Notes under the pieces: model-generated
The model's input: the letters and a program-made list of their open reading frames with translations, nothing else
What the model was told of the DNA's origin: nothing
Database searches by the model: none
Translations under genes and position numbers: made by a program
In this document: in pieces, positions 33,987-42,079 of the stretch
Position numbering within the stretch: position 1 is the first letter of the stretch
How the letters are laid out: each line of letters begins with the position of its first letter
DNA from: Caproicibacter sp046707225
GTDB lineage: Bacteria; Bacillota; Clostridia; Oscillospirales; Acutalibacteraceae
Reading direction: 5' to 3'
Assembly: GCF_046707225.1 (NCBI RefSeq)
Contig: NZ_JBJKOP010000040.1
Location: 1 to 64,000, forward strand
DNA: 64,000 nucleotides

Positions 33987-35294
33987 TTAACCTCGCCTCC
34001 TTGTGTTCTTGATGCCTGCAATTACGCTGGAGTATGAATTGCTTACCGGCAGATCGATAGTTTCCATACCGGTTTGCAGTTGAGCAGTTGTCGGCTCTGT
34101 TGACAGGTACTCTATTAGCACGTTTACCGCGACCCCACATGAAAGCAAAGGTGGCACAGCTTCTCCTATTTGACGATAAATATCATCGGACTTACCTTCA
34201 AATTGAAAACCATCAGGGAAACTCTGTAATCTTGCCGCTTCTCTCGCCGTTAACCCTCTATCTTGAACAGGGTGTGTGTAGCGCCCGCTTGCCGGATTGC
34301 GTGCGTAGTGTGTGATGGTGATCGCAGGTTTATCCCAACTGAGTCGCCCATACACATCATAAAAACCATTAACTTTCGCCAAGCATGCAGGTCCCTCACC
34401 TTGTGGTAGACTTCCACCATCGTGAGGTACTTTTTTAATAACCTCGATAGTGCTATGCTTATGAGCTACAGCCTTATGAAGTGGGTCGTTCGGGTCAACT
34501 TCTCCCGCCTCAAGTGGACTCAACCCTCCAATAGCATCGCGAACAGTCTTATATTCATCTGAAGTAAAATAACCCTCCGGAAGCAGAAAGTCTTTTTTCA
34601 TACCAATTATAATAGAGCGGAATCTCTCCTGAGGCACACCAAACTCGGCAGAGTTATAGATGTTCTGCTTGACCGTATACCCCGCCTCGCGAAACGTCTC
34701 GCGCGCTTTACTGAAGTATCTCCAGTATCTATTGGATAAAAACTCCGGTACGTTCTCCATAACAAATATGTCAGGGTTGACTTCGGTAACAATACGGGAG
34801 AAAGCAATCACCAAACTGTTGCGATCATCATCCTCATTGTCCCAGTGTTTTTTTCTATGCGATGAAAAGCCCTGACACGGAGCACACCCGATCAAAATCG
34901 TGGGCTTAGTGCTGTCAAAACCAACTCTATTTAAAAACTGGCGAATGTTTGCGGGAGTATTCGCAATTTTAAGAATATCTTCACAAACAGTCGGTGTTCC
35001 AAAATTTCTACTATAGGTTGCGGCTGATATTGGATTGATGTCACACCCGGCTAAAAAATTAAACATAGGCACGACCTGATTTATCGCAGCAAAGCCCAAC
35101 GACGTTCCTCCCGCACCGCTAAAAAAATCGAGTATCTGTATAGGGTTGGAATGTGAAGAACCTACATCGAGTGGTGAGAATTTAGGCAACGCTTTAACCG
35201 CTTCCGTAAATAACAATGCCTTATAACTTCGGAAGTCACTTTTTGTGGTGGCGCTTAGATTTTTCATTTGAAGTAGTTTTGTAAACGCGGCCAT
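33987..35294 (-). CDS. dcm: C5-cytosine DNA methyltransferase A
   Basis: 435 aa. Motif I ILDFFSGAGGTSLGF (residues ~54-68), IV GCAPCQGFSSH (Cys 140), VI MENVPEFL, VIII RFRSIIIG, and X GEAVPPLLSCG. An N-terminal extension of ~50 residues precedes motif I. ATG 35294 follows a perfect GGAGGTGAT RBS and is preferred to the upstream TTG. It is diverged from the adjacent methyltransferase, so each probably recognises a different site or strand of an asymmetric site. Confidence 0.92.
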   Translation of the reverse strand: MAAFTKLLQMKNLSATTKSDFRSYKALLFTEAVKALPKFSPLDVGSSHSNPIQILDFFSGAGGTSLGFAAINQVVPMFNFLAGCDINPISAATYSRNFGTPTVCEDILKIANTPANIRQFLNRVGFDSTKPTILIGCAPCQGFSSHRKKHWDNEDDDRNSLVIAFSRIVTEVNPDIFVMENVPEFLSNRYWRYFSKARETFREAGYTVKQNIYNSAEFGVPQERFRSIIIGMKKDFLLPEGYFTSDEYKTVRDAIGGLSPLEAGEVDPNDPLHKAVAHKHSTIEVIKKVPHDGGSLPQGEGPACLAKVNGFYDVYGRLSWDKPAITITHYARNPASGRYTHPVQDRGLTAREAARLQSFPDGFQFEGKSDDIYRQIGEAVPPLLSCGVAVNVLIEYLSTEPTTAQLQTGMETIDLPVSNSYSSVIAGIKNTRRRG

Positions 35295-35351
35295 ATCATC
35301 ACCTCCAATCAATGATTATTTTCAAGCAAAACTTTCGATATTCTGCTAGTG

Positions 35352-35570
35352 TCATCTTGTTTCCTCATTTTCGTGCGACAACTCCATGATGTCATGTAAT
35401 TCGCAATCGAGAGCTTTGCATATTTTAACGAGAACATCGGTCGTGATGTTCTCGCCTTTACCTAACTTGGCGATGGATGCGGTGCTGATACCGGTCGCCT
35501 TCTTTAGGTCCTGTTTATTCATCTTTTTATCGAGCATTAAATGCCAAAGCTTGTTATAACTGACAATCAC
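35352..35570 (-). CDS. Xre/YozG-type control protein
   Basis: 72 aa with a single HTH: MNKQDLKKATGISTASIAKLGKGENITTDVLVKICKALDCELHDIMEL. Small HTH proteins of this type precede dcm genes and can act as restriction-modification controllers. GTG start with GGAGG 7 nt upstream. It is the first gene of the minus-strand island operon and lies just downstream of a promoter with an inverted repeat. Confidence 0.8.
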   Translation of the reverse strand: MIVSYNKLWHLMLDKKMNKQDLKKATGISTASIAKLGKGENITTDVLVKICKALDCELHDIMELSHENEETR

Positions 35571-35607
35571 CTTTTAGCCTCCTTGCTCTTTCTATATAGT
35601 TTTTATA

Positions 35608-35642
35608 ATCATATCATTTTTATTTGGAATAATCAATGATAT
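35608..35642 (-). promoter_or_regulatory. Promoter and candidate operator of the modification operon
   Basis: On the minus strand TTGATT (35631-35636) and TATGAT (35608-35613) are 17 bp apart. Perfect 8-bp arms ATATCATT (35611-35618) and AATGATAT (35635-35642) overlap the -10 and -35 boxes, the position expected for autoregulation by the adjacent HTH protein. Confidence 0.65.
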
Positions 35643-36002
35643 TTTTGCGTTCGCAAATACTATTTAAACCCAACATACAGTGGACACCAAAATCCACACA
35701 ATATTTCACTATGATTTTTCATATTACTTGATTGCCTAAAACAAGCATATCCACCGCCTACTGTAAAAATATCTTTACCATAATATTGAAGACGGCTATG
35801 AAATCTACGCAATGCAGGACGCACGAAATCTTCCATGAAAAATCTCAAAAGTAAACATGGAGATTTGATATAAATTTATAATCGGGAACAGTATAGTTTA
35901 CAACTTGAATAACATTCAATTTTGAAGCGGCTGTGTTCTTCGCAACTGAAAAACACAGCCGTTTTTTTGCGCTCAAAATCAAAATGAAAGGACTGATACT
36001 CT
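35643..36002. other. Junction between modification island and ICE2
   Basis: A 62-codon minus-strand frame (35660-35848) has a Trp/Cys/Tyr-rich product (FCVPLY-like end) with no clear RBS and may be a gene scrap. The rest is AT-rich leader for the ICE2 genes plus a terminator at 35928-35968. No att sequence was recognised. Confidence 0.35.
35928..35968 (+). terminator. Terminator upstream of first ICE2 gene
   Basis: CGGCTGTGTT (35928-35937) pairs with AACACAGCCG (35952-35961), followed by T7. It lies 34 nt before the first start codon of the conjugation region, a placement repeated before several later genes. Confidence 0.85.
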
Positions 36003-36509
36003 ATGAAAAACGAACTGCAAACCTTGCGGTTATTCAGCCCCCTCTTTCCTCACATCGACCGAAAAAACGAATGGGGCAATCTTGACGATTGTCGAGAGGA
36101 TTTAACTGCCGGTGAGGTTTTGGAATACGAGGACAAAATTGTCGCGCTCATTCAGAAAGAAAAGCTCACCAGCGAGGGTGAGCGTGGCCTCGCCGTTTAC
36201 CTTGATGACGATCTCAGCCGAAAAGTATACCGCATCAACCCTTCCGTAGAGGAATGGAATGGCAAGCTGTGGGGTGTGACCGAGGTGCAAACTCATGGTA
36301 CGCTTTCCCCCTCTGAGCTTGCGGAGCTGACAGAATGGCTCTCCGGACAACTGAGTGACGGTTGGGGCGAGGGGTTGGAGCAAAGAGAAATCAAGCTGGA
36401 GGACGGCGAGCTGTATGTCAGCTTTTGGGATAGTAGTGACCGTTTTTTTATCAAGTCGGAGGATGAATTGAAAAGCAGCCAGACCTTCGGCTTTGGCATG
36501 TCGTTGTGA
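36003..36509 (+). CDS. Conserved ICE accessory protein
   Basis: 168 aa, acidic, soluble. Segments such as RKNEWGNLDDCREDLTAGEVLEYEDKI and GLAVYLDDDLSRKVYRINPSVEEWNGKLWGVTEV are regularly seen at the head of ICE modules next to Dam methylases, but no function is known. The start has a GAAAGGA RBS. It leads a long co-directional gene string. Confidence 0.65.
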   Translation: MKNELQTLRLFSPLFPHIDRKNEWGNLDDCREDLTAGEVLEYEDKIVALIQKEKLTSEGERGLAVYLDDDLSRKVYRINPSVEEWNGKLWGVTEVQTHGTLSPSELAELTEWLSGQLSDGWGEGLEQREIKLEDGELYVSFWDSSDRFFIKSEDELKSSQTFGFGMSL

Positions 36510-36545
36510 AAAGCTGCGATTTTGCAGCAAGGGAGGTGATGGAAT

Positions 36546-37511
36546 ATCAATAGCTTTATCAGCTGGGTGGGCGGCAAGAAAGCCCTCCGCAATATCATTT
36601 ACCGACTCTTCCCCAAGGACTTCGGCAGATACATCGAAGTCTTTGGCGGCGGGGGCTGGGTGTTGTTCGGCAGGCCGCCAGACTGCAAAGGAATGGAGGT
36701 CTACAACGATTTTAACGGCAACCTGACCAACCTGTTCTACTGCGTAAAAAACAGAACACTGGCCTTCCTCAAGGTGCTGGGCTTTCTGCCCCTCAACTCC
36801 CGGCGTGAATTCGGTGTCCTGCGCCGCTTCTTTGAAAAGGATGAATTCGATACCGAATACCTGAAAGAAGAACTGGAGCTGGCGCAGCAAAACCTCCCGC
36901 CGCCTGAGTTTGAGGAACTGAGGGCGATTATGCTGGAGCAGGCCGAGCCAAGCGATGTCTGGCGGGCAGCGGCCTTTTTCAAGCTCATCCGCTACAGCTA
37001 CGGCAGCGGATGTACCTCTTACGGCTGCCAGCCCTTTGACATCCGAAAGGTGTTCGCTGTGATATGGGAGGCATCAAGGCGTCTTGCCAATACAGTAGTA
37101 GAGAATAAGGACTTTGAGGCATTAATCCGGCAGTACGACCGGGACGATGCCTTTTTTTATTGCGATCCGCCCTATTACATGACCGAGGGTCACTATGCGG
37201 TGGAGTTTCTCAAAACCGACCATCAGCGGCTCCGGGATGCGCTGGCAGGCAGCAGGAGCAAATGGATGGTCAGCTACAACGACTGCGAATTCATCCGGGA
37301 GCTGTATCAGGATTACACCATCACCCCGGTTACCCGCCTGAGCAATCTGGCGCAGCGATACGAGGGCGGCTGCGAGTACCCGGAGGTGATCATTACCAAC
37401 TACGATCCCAAGGAACGGGAAAAGGATATGTTCCAGCTGAATCTGTTTGATTATGGAATCTGTATGAACGAGAAAAATTCCACGGAATACAGGATCAACC
37501 AAGAAAATTAA
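36546..37511 (+). CDS. dam: D12-class DNA adenine methyltransferase (Dam-like)
   Basis: About 321 aa. Motif I-like WVGGKKALRNIIYRLFPKDFGRYIEVFGGGGWVLF and motif IV FFYCDPPYY (DPPY) define an N6-adenine methyltransferase of the Dam/MboI type. The family-typical N-terminus NSFISWVGGKK is present, but no ATG/GTG/TTG precedes it: with GGGAGG at 36531-36536 the correctly spaced in-frame codon is ATC (36546). An in-frame GTG at 36567 would remove the first conserved residues. Out-of-frame ATG 36539 encodes only four codons. It may protect element DNA after transfer. Confidence 0.82.
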   Translation: MNSFISWVGGKKALRNIIYRLFPKDFGRYIEVFGGGGWVLFGRPPDCKGMEVYNDFNGNLTNLFYCVKNRTLAFLKVLGFLPLNSRREFGVLRRFFEKDEFDTEYLKEELELAQQNLPPPEFEELRAIMLEQAEPSDVWRAAAFFKLIRYSYGSGCTSYGCQPFDIRKVFAVIWEASRRLANTVVENKDFEALIRQYDRDDAFFYCDPPYYMTEGHYAVEFLKTDHQRLRDALAGSRSKWMVSYNDCEFIRELYQDYTITPVTRLSNLAQRYEGGCEYPEVIITNYDPKEREKDMFQLNLFDYGICMNEKNSTEYRINQEN

Positions 37512-37525
37512 AGGAGGCTTATGCT

Positions 37526-37957
37526 ATGGAAATCATTGAAACCAAGGGCAGGATTGCCGAGGACGGCAGCATCACCCTGCCGCCTGATGTTTTGGAAACC
37601 ATGTGCGTCACTGCCGGTGATACCGTACATCTGGCGTATCTGTCCCACCATCCGGTAAAGCAGATCAACAGTTACGGTGAGATCTTTCTTACTAAGGACG
37701 GCATCGACAACGTGAGCAAGCTGGTGGAAGCGCCGGAATCCGCAGAGCTGTCGGTACCTCATGCGCTTTTGGAGGCGGCAGGCATTCCGCTGGATGATGA
37801 TCTGGATATCCGCTGCGAGGACGGCGCTATCATCATTGGCAGCGCCGATCTCGTCAGGCAGTTGCCGACTCAGCTCATGGAGCTGTTCGACAGCCTTGGC
37901 GTGAGCCATGACACCATCCGCCGTGTGCTGGAGGGTGGTGCGAAAAATGAAGAATAA
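37526..37957 (+). CDS. AbrB/SpoVT-like protein
   Basis: 143 aa. N-terminal swapped-hairpin-like region (IIETKGRIAEDGSITLPPDVLETMCVTAGDTVHLAYL) and a second similar segment (SAELSVPHALLEAAGIPLDDDLDIRCEDGAIIIGSADL). It is probably a DNA-binding transition-state type regulator or an antitoxin-like protein. AAAGGAGG precedes the ATG. Its end overlaps the next AbrB-like gene by 11 nt. Confidence 0.65.
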   Translation: MEIIETKGRIAEDGSITLPPDVLETMCVTAGDTVHLAYLSHHPVKQINSYGEIFLTKDGIDNVSKLVEAPESAELSVPHALLEAAGIPLDDDLDIRCEDGAIIIGSADLVRQLPTQLMELFDSLGVSHDTIRRVLEGGAKNEE

Positions 37958-38231
37958 GCCTCTCTACAAGCTGATGGACAGCAAAGGCCGTGTGCTGATC
38001 CCCAAGGAGCTGCGCACCGCCAGCGGCATGGATTACGGCGACATTGTGCGGCTTGAACTCGCCAATGGTCGAGTCAGCGTGCAAAAAGTGGATATCATCG
38101 AAATCGGCGACCAGTCCCCGGAGGCGGTGGAGGCCTATGTCCGTGCAGCATTCAAGACCATGCCTGACGATACCCGGCTTTCCCTCATTTCCGATCTGAC
38201 AGTCCTTCTCCAGCAGAAAAAGGAGGGCTGA
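37947..38231 (+). CDS. AbrB-family DNA-binding protein
   Basis: 94 aa. KLMDSKGRVLIPKELRTASGMDYGDIVRLELANGRVSVQKVDIIEI is a standard SpoVT-AbrB domain, followed by a helical tail. ATG 37947 lies within the end of the preceding gene (coupled translation). Likely a transcriptional regulator of the element. Confidence 0.8.
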   Translation: MKNKPLYKLMDSKGRVLIPKELRTASGMDYGDIVRLELANGRVSVQKVDIIEIGDQSPEAVEAYVRAAFKTMPDDTRLSLISDLTVLLQQKKEG

Positions 38232-38233
38232 GA

Positions 38234-38791
38234 ATGGAAAGAAAATTGACCTATACAGCAGCAGACTGTTCGGCAACCGGCTTGGGCTACAGTATTCAGG
38301 GGAAAGTTGTCGTAATCAATCACGATAACCCTGAACGGCAACTGTATTTCTGCCTCTGCGGAAACGGAGCCGGTGCCAACCCAAGCGGCTCCGCTGCCTT
38401 TTTGGTATCGCTTCGCACCGGAGAATTTGCCCTGAAAAACCGCAGCGAGGTCATCGGCATATTAAAGCCGGAGCTTCTGCCAGACAGCGCCAAGCTGCAG
38501 CTTTCCCAAATCAGACCGGTGGGAGCGCTGGATTTGAAGAATCACGAGTTGAAATATAGCGGCTACAGCTTTCTCGCCGATGGCCGATATGCCTCCGGTG
38601 TGTGGCTTTGCACCGAGCAGGAAGCGCTGGAATATGTGGAAATGCAGAAGTCCTACCAGCACCGCATCATGCTCTGCGACCGGGATGACTTCTGTGTGCT
38701 GGAAATGGAAAACGGCAGACTCCTGCATCCCTCTCAAGAGGAAATGGAAGCCTTCCGCAATCCGCAGAACGGAGGCCTGACTATGACGTAA
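38234..38791 (+). CDS. Conserved ICE protein, unknown
   Basis: 185 aa, soluble, mixed alpha/beta (YTAADCSATGLGYSIQGKVVVINHDNPERQLYFCLCGNGAGANPSGSAAFLVSL...). No catalytic motif recognised. It starts 2 nt after the AbrB stop with AGGAGGG upstream, so it belongs to the same operon. Confidence 0.6.
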   Translation: MERKLTYTAADCSATGLGYSIQGKVVVINHDNPERQLYFCLCGNGAGANPSGSAAFLVSLRTGEFALKNRSEVIGILKPELLPDSAKLQLSQIRPVGALDLKNHELKYSGYSFLADGRYASGVWLCTEQEALEYVEMQKSYQHRIMLCDRDDFCVLEMENGRLLHPSQEEMEAFRNPQNGGLTMT

Positions 38792-38804
38792 AGGAGGCAA
38801 GCTC

Positions 38805-39353
38805 ATGCGAAATATCCGGATGGAAAAAGATATCATACTGTACTACGGCAACCCCGCCGGGTATATCAGCGGCGGCAAGGCAGTGGTCGATCCCCTATTT
38901 GAGTCGGAGGAACTGAACGCCTTTCTCAGCCGCCAAAAGGACATCGGCGAGGTGAAATGGACGGGCGGTGTGTATGACCGCCTTGTAAACGGTCAGCGGG
39001 ATACCCAAGAACTCACTCTGCTGAAAAACTGCCGTGTGTGGCAGTTAAAGCCCGAATCGGATCTCCGGATGCGCTTCATTAGCCTTTCGGATTTCTGCAA
39101 ATCATTTGGGGAACCCAAAATGTCCGATTACCAGACCGTCTATGACGGAGAGGTGGAAACCAACGATCTGGAAGCCCTGTATACAAAATTCAACACCGCC
39201 CATCCTCCCGGCTATGCAGGGCATTCCCTGTCCATGTCGGATGTGCTGGAGCTGTACGATGAAAACGGTAGCAGCTTTTATTACTGCGACCGTTTCGGAT
39301 TTCAGGAAATCGGCTTCACCCCACCGGAACAGACACAAACCATGCAGCTCTAA
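38805..39353 (+). CDS. YodL-like ICE protein
   Basis: 182 aa. The C-terminal half (YQTVYDGEVETNDLEALYTKFNTAHPPGYAGHSLSMSDVLELYDENGSSFYYCDRFGFQEI) matches the YodL-type domain common in Firmicutes conjugative elements, function unknown. GGAGG is 7 nt before the ATG. The stop overlaps a small terminator hairpin (CAGCTC/GGGCTG + T6, 39344-39368). Confidence 0.65.
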   Translation: MRNIRMEKDIILYYGNPAGYISGGKAVVDPLFESEELNAFLSRQKDIGEVKWTGGVYDRLVNGQRDTQELTLLKNCRVWQLKPESDLRMRFISLSDFCKSFGEPKMSDYQTVYDGEVETNDLEALYTKFNTAHPPGYAGHSLSMSDVLELYDENGSSFYYCDRFGFQEIGFTPPEQTQTMQL

Positions 39354-39368
39354 AGGGGCTGTTTTTTA
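39344..39368 (+). terminator. Terminator before spoVG-like gene
   Basis: CAGCTC/GGGCTG stem followed by TTTTTT; it spans the YodL-like stop codon and lies 30 nt before the next start. Confidence 0.55.
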
Positions 39369-39397
39369 TTGCCAAAATGCGAAAGGAGAAAGAAATT

Positions 39398-39739
39398 ATG
39401 CCTGATGTAGAAGTAAAAATCAATTCCATGTACCCGCCCGGAGCCAGCGGCGGCATTCGTGCCTACGCTTCGGCAACGGTGGACGGCTGCCTTGGCATCC
39501 GGGGCATCAAGGTAGTGGAGGGAGGCCGTGACGGTCTCTTTGTTTCCATGCCAAGCCGTAAGACAGAAAACGGCTACAAGGAAATCTGCTTCCCCGTAAC
39601 CAAGGAGTTCCGCGAACAGCTCCATAAGGCGGTGCTGGACAGCTACCAGCAGGCCGTAGCCATGAACCAAGCTCCGGCGCAGCCGCAGGAAGCAGCCTCG
39701 GAGCAGTCCCAGCCGCCCATGCAGATGGGCGGTATGTAA
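39398..39739 (+). CDS. spoVG: SpoVG-family regulator
   Basis: 113 aa. KINSMYPPGASGGIRAYASATVDGCLGIRGIKVVEGGRDGLFVSMPSRKTENGYKEICFPVTKEFREQLHKAVLDSYQQA is a SpoVG domain, followed by a short Gln/Pro-rich tail. SpoVG proteins bind nucleic acid and are often carried by Firmicutes ICEs. GAAAGGAG precedes ATG 39398. Confidence 0.88.
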   Translation: MPDVEVKINSMYPPGASGGIRAYASATVDGCLGIRGIKVVEGGRDGLFVSMPSRKTENGYKEICFPVTKEFREQLHKAVLDSYQQAVAMNQAPAQPQEAASEQSQPPMQMGGM

Positions 39740-39774
39740 CTCAACCACAATAAAAAATTTGGAGGTAAAACACC

Positions 39775-40005
39775 ATGAAAAGAATCATGAACAAGGTAAC
39801 CCATAAGGCCAATCTGTTGGCAATTAAGGCAAAAATGGCACTTACCAACAATCACGCCGAGGGCTTCGTGGATACGGCCATCAAGATTTTGATGGCCGTG
39901 GTGATCGGAGCATTGGTGCTGGCTGGTCTGTATATGCTTTTTGATAAAACCGTGCTGCCAACCCTCGTTCAACGCATTAAGGATATGTTCAATTATGCCG
40001 GATAA
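39775..40005 (+). CDS. Small prepilin-like membrane protein (DUF6133-like)
   Basis: 76 aa: a basic N-terminus, then NNHAEGFVD followed by a single hydrophobic helix (TAIKILMAVVIGALVLAGLYMLF). The AEGFVD motif before a hydrophobic core resembles class III prepilin signals, and similar motifs occur in 45329-45724 (GEGYID) and 45721-46266 (GNGFPL). A prepilin peptidase gene overlaps its end. It is a candidate major Flp-type pilin of the element (inference). Confidence 0.6.
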   Translation: MKRIMNKVTHKANLLAIKAKMALTNNHAEGFVDTAIKILMAVVIGALVLAGLYMLFDKTVLPTLVQRIKDMFNYAG

Positions 40006-40414
40006 ACTGGCCGTCTTGCAGGCGGTCTTTTTTGTTGCCCTGCTGTGTGCGGCATCGATAACGGACTTGACAAAACGCATTGTTCCAAACTGGATCTGTG
40101 CTGCTATCGTAGCCTTGTCCACATCGGGCTTTGCACCGGAAAAGCTGCTGGGCGTTTTCATCGCCCTGCCGTTTCTGCTGGCCGCCGTGTTTTTCGGCGG
40201 CATGGGCGGCGGCGATATCAAGCTGATGGCTGCCTGCGGTTTGGTGCTGGGGCTATCGAAAGGACTGCTTGCGGCAATGGCCGGACTCAATCTGCTGCTC
40301 ATTTATGCAGCCATATACCGGATTGTTTACAAGGTGCAAAGGCGGGAGGCGAAAAAAGCCTTCCCCCTTGCGCCTTTTTTATCGGCGGGCTGTCTGCTCG
40401 CCTATTTTATTTAA
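39995..40414 (+). CDS. tadV: Prepilin peptidase (A24, TadV/CpaA-like)
   Basis: 139 aa with several membrane helices and the two catalytic Asp regions of A24 peptidases: ITDLTKRIVPNW and GGMGGGDIKLMAA. ATG 39995 overlaps the prepilin-like gene by 11 nt. It should cleave class III signals of the pilus subunits at the membrane. Short, without the N-methylating domain, as in Tad systems. Confidence 0.85.
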   Translation: MPDKLAVLQAVFFVALLCAASITDLTKRIVPNWICAAIVALSTSGFAPEKLLGVFIALPFLLAAVFFGGMGGGDIKLMAACGLVLGLSKGLLAAMAGLNLLLIYAAIYRIVYKVQRREAKKAFPLAPFLSAGCLLAYFI

Positions 40415-40429
40415 AGGAGGAATTAAGAC

Positions 40430-41263
40430 ATGAGCTTTTTCAAAAATAGAACGGTCATCGGCGTGGTCTGCATTGTGCTGTCGCTTCTGATATGCTTTGC
40501 GATCACGCCGCTGTTCAACCAAAGCATCAGCCAGAAAGCCCAGATTGTGCGGGTTATGAAGCCCATCAAAATCGGGGAGGCCATCACCAAGGACATGGTA
40601 CAGGCCGTGGAGGTGGGCGGCTACAATCTGCCGGAGGACGTGGTCAGGCAGACGGACAACGTCATCGGTAAATTCGCCTCCGCCGACTTAGCGCCGGGAG
40701 ATTATATCATCGCCTCCAAAATTGCCGATACCCCGGCTGCGGAGAACGCCTATCTCTACAGCCTGACCGGAGAAAAACAGGCCATCTCCGTATCGGTCAA
40801 GAGCTTCGCTGCAGGGCTGTCCGGTAAGCTGATCTCCGGGGATATCGTGTCTATCGTTGCCCCGGATTACAAAAAGCAGGGCGTGACGGTGATCCCGCCG
40901 GAGCTGCAGTATGTGGAGGTCATCGCCGTCACCGCAGACAGCGGCTACGATGCCAACCAGCAGAATGGGAAATCCAATCCGTCTTCGGAGCAGGCAGATG
41001 CGGATGAAAAAGAGCTGCCTGCTACCGTCACTTTGCTGGTCACGCCGGAACAGAGCAAAATCCTTGCCGAGTTGGAAACGGATGGCACCCTTCATGTGTC
41101 CCTCGTTTACCGTGGCAGCAAGGAAAATGCGGCAAAGTTTACAAAGGTGCAGGACTCGGTGCTTTCCGAGATGTATCCGGACAAAACGGAATCTCAGGAA
41201 AGCGAGGATGCCAGTCAGCCGGAAACGCCTGCGGAACCACCGGTGGAAAGCGGGGCTGAGTAA
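40430..41263 (+). CDS. cpaB: CpaB/RcpC-like pilus assembly protein
   Basis: 277 aa: N-terminal signal anchor (VIGVVCIVLSLLICFAITPLF), an SAF-type domain (VMKPIKIGEAITKDMVQAVEV...LAPGDYIIASKI), a beta-rich middle (SGDIVSIVAPDYKKQGVTVIPPELQYVEVIAV) and a C-terminal acidic/Pro tail. AAAGGAGG precedes the ATG. Located in the usual Tad order between the peptidase and the ATPases. Confidence 0.8.
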   Translation: MSFFKNRTVIGVVCIVLSLLICFAITPLFNQSISQKAQIVRVMKPIKIGEAITKDMVQAVEVGGYNLPEDVVRQTDNVIGKFASADLAPGDYIIASKIADTPAAENAYLYSLTGEKQAISVSVKSFAAGLSGKLISGDIVSIVAPDYKKQGVTVIPPELQYVEVIAVTADSGYDANQQNGKSNPSSEQADADEKELPATVTLLVTPEQSKILAELETDGTLHVSLVYRGSKENAAKFTKVQDSVLSEMYPDKTESQESEDASQPETPAEPPVESGAE

Positions 41264-42079
41264 ATGCTGAACTTCAAAAAAGGCGGCCTGTTCAGCCACA
41301 AGAACAATTCTGAGTTACAGGAAACAGAACCGGATAAAGGCGCACAGGTACTGGCGGTTTGGGGCAGCTCCGGCTGTGGCAAAACCACCGTGGCGGTGAA
41401 GTTGGCGAAATATCTGGCAGACAGAAAAAAGAACGTGGTGCTGCTTTTATGCGACTGCACCACGCCCATGCTACCCTGCATCTGTCCGCCCGGAGATTTA
41501 GATGGCGGTCATTCGCTGGGAAGTATTCTGGCCGCCAATTCCATCACCGAATCGCTGGTGAAAAACAACTGCAACACCCATAAGCACATGAGCCATCTGG
41601 CGGTCATCGGCCTGCAAAAAGGAGAAAACGAAAACTGCTATCCGCCGGTGAACGAGAAGCTGCTGCGGGAGCTGCTCGAAGTGCTGCGTGATATGGAAAG
41701 CCACGTTATCATCGACTGCGGCAGCTCCATCTATTTTGACGAGTTGTCCACCATTGCCATTCTGGAGGCCGATGCGGTGCTGCGGCTCATTAACTGTGAT
41801 TTGAAATCGGTGAGCTACCTGTCCAGCCAGCAGGAATATCTGCGGATGGCAGGCTTTGACTTTAACAAGCTGTACAAGGCGGTCAGCAATGTGAAGTCCA
41901 ACGAAGCCAGCCAGAACATGGAGCAGGTGCTGGGCAGCGCTGTGTTTACCCTCCCGCATTCCCCGGAGTTGGAGGCGCAGGTGCTGGCCGGGAACCTGTT
42001 TGCGGATTTATCCCTGAAAGACAGCCGGGGCTTCCGAAAAGAGATACAGAAAATCTCGGAGGAGGTGTTCGGCGTATGA
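41264..42079 (+). CDS. tadZ: CpaE/TadZ-like ParA-type ATPase
   Basis: 271 aa with a deviant P-loop GSSGCGKTT near residue 35 and HVIIDCGSSIYFDELS as the Walker B-like part. TadZ/CpaE proteins localise the pilus machine at the membrane or pole. It abuts cpaB and its stop overlaps the next ATG. Confidence 0.78.
   Translation: MLNFKKGGLFSHKNNSELQETEPDKGAQVLAVWGSSGCGKTTVAVKLAKYLADRKKNVVLLLCDCTTPMLPCICPPGDLDGGHSLGSILAANSITESLVKNNCNTHKHMSHLAVIGLQKGENENCYPPVNEKLLRELLEVLRDMESHVIIDCGSSIYFDELSTIAILEADAVLRLINCDLKSVSYLSSQQEYLRMAGFDFNKLYKAVSNVKSNEASQNMEQVLGSAVFTLPHSPELEAQVLAGNLFADLSLKDSRGFRKEIQKISEEVFGV

Noticed and set aside
35660..35848. 62-aa minus-strand ORF
   Set aside because: No RBS and no recognised homologue; may be a remnant but is not supported as a gene.
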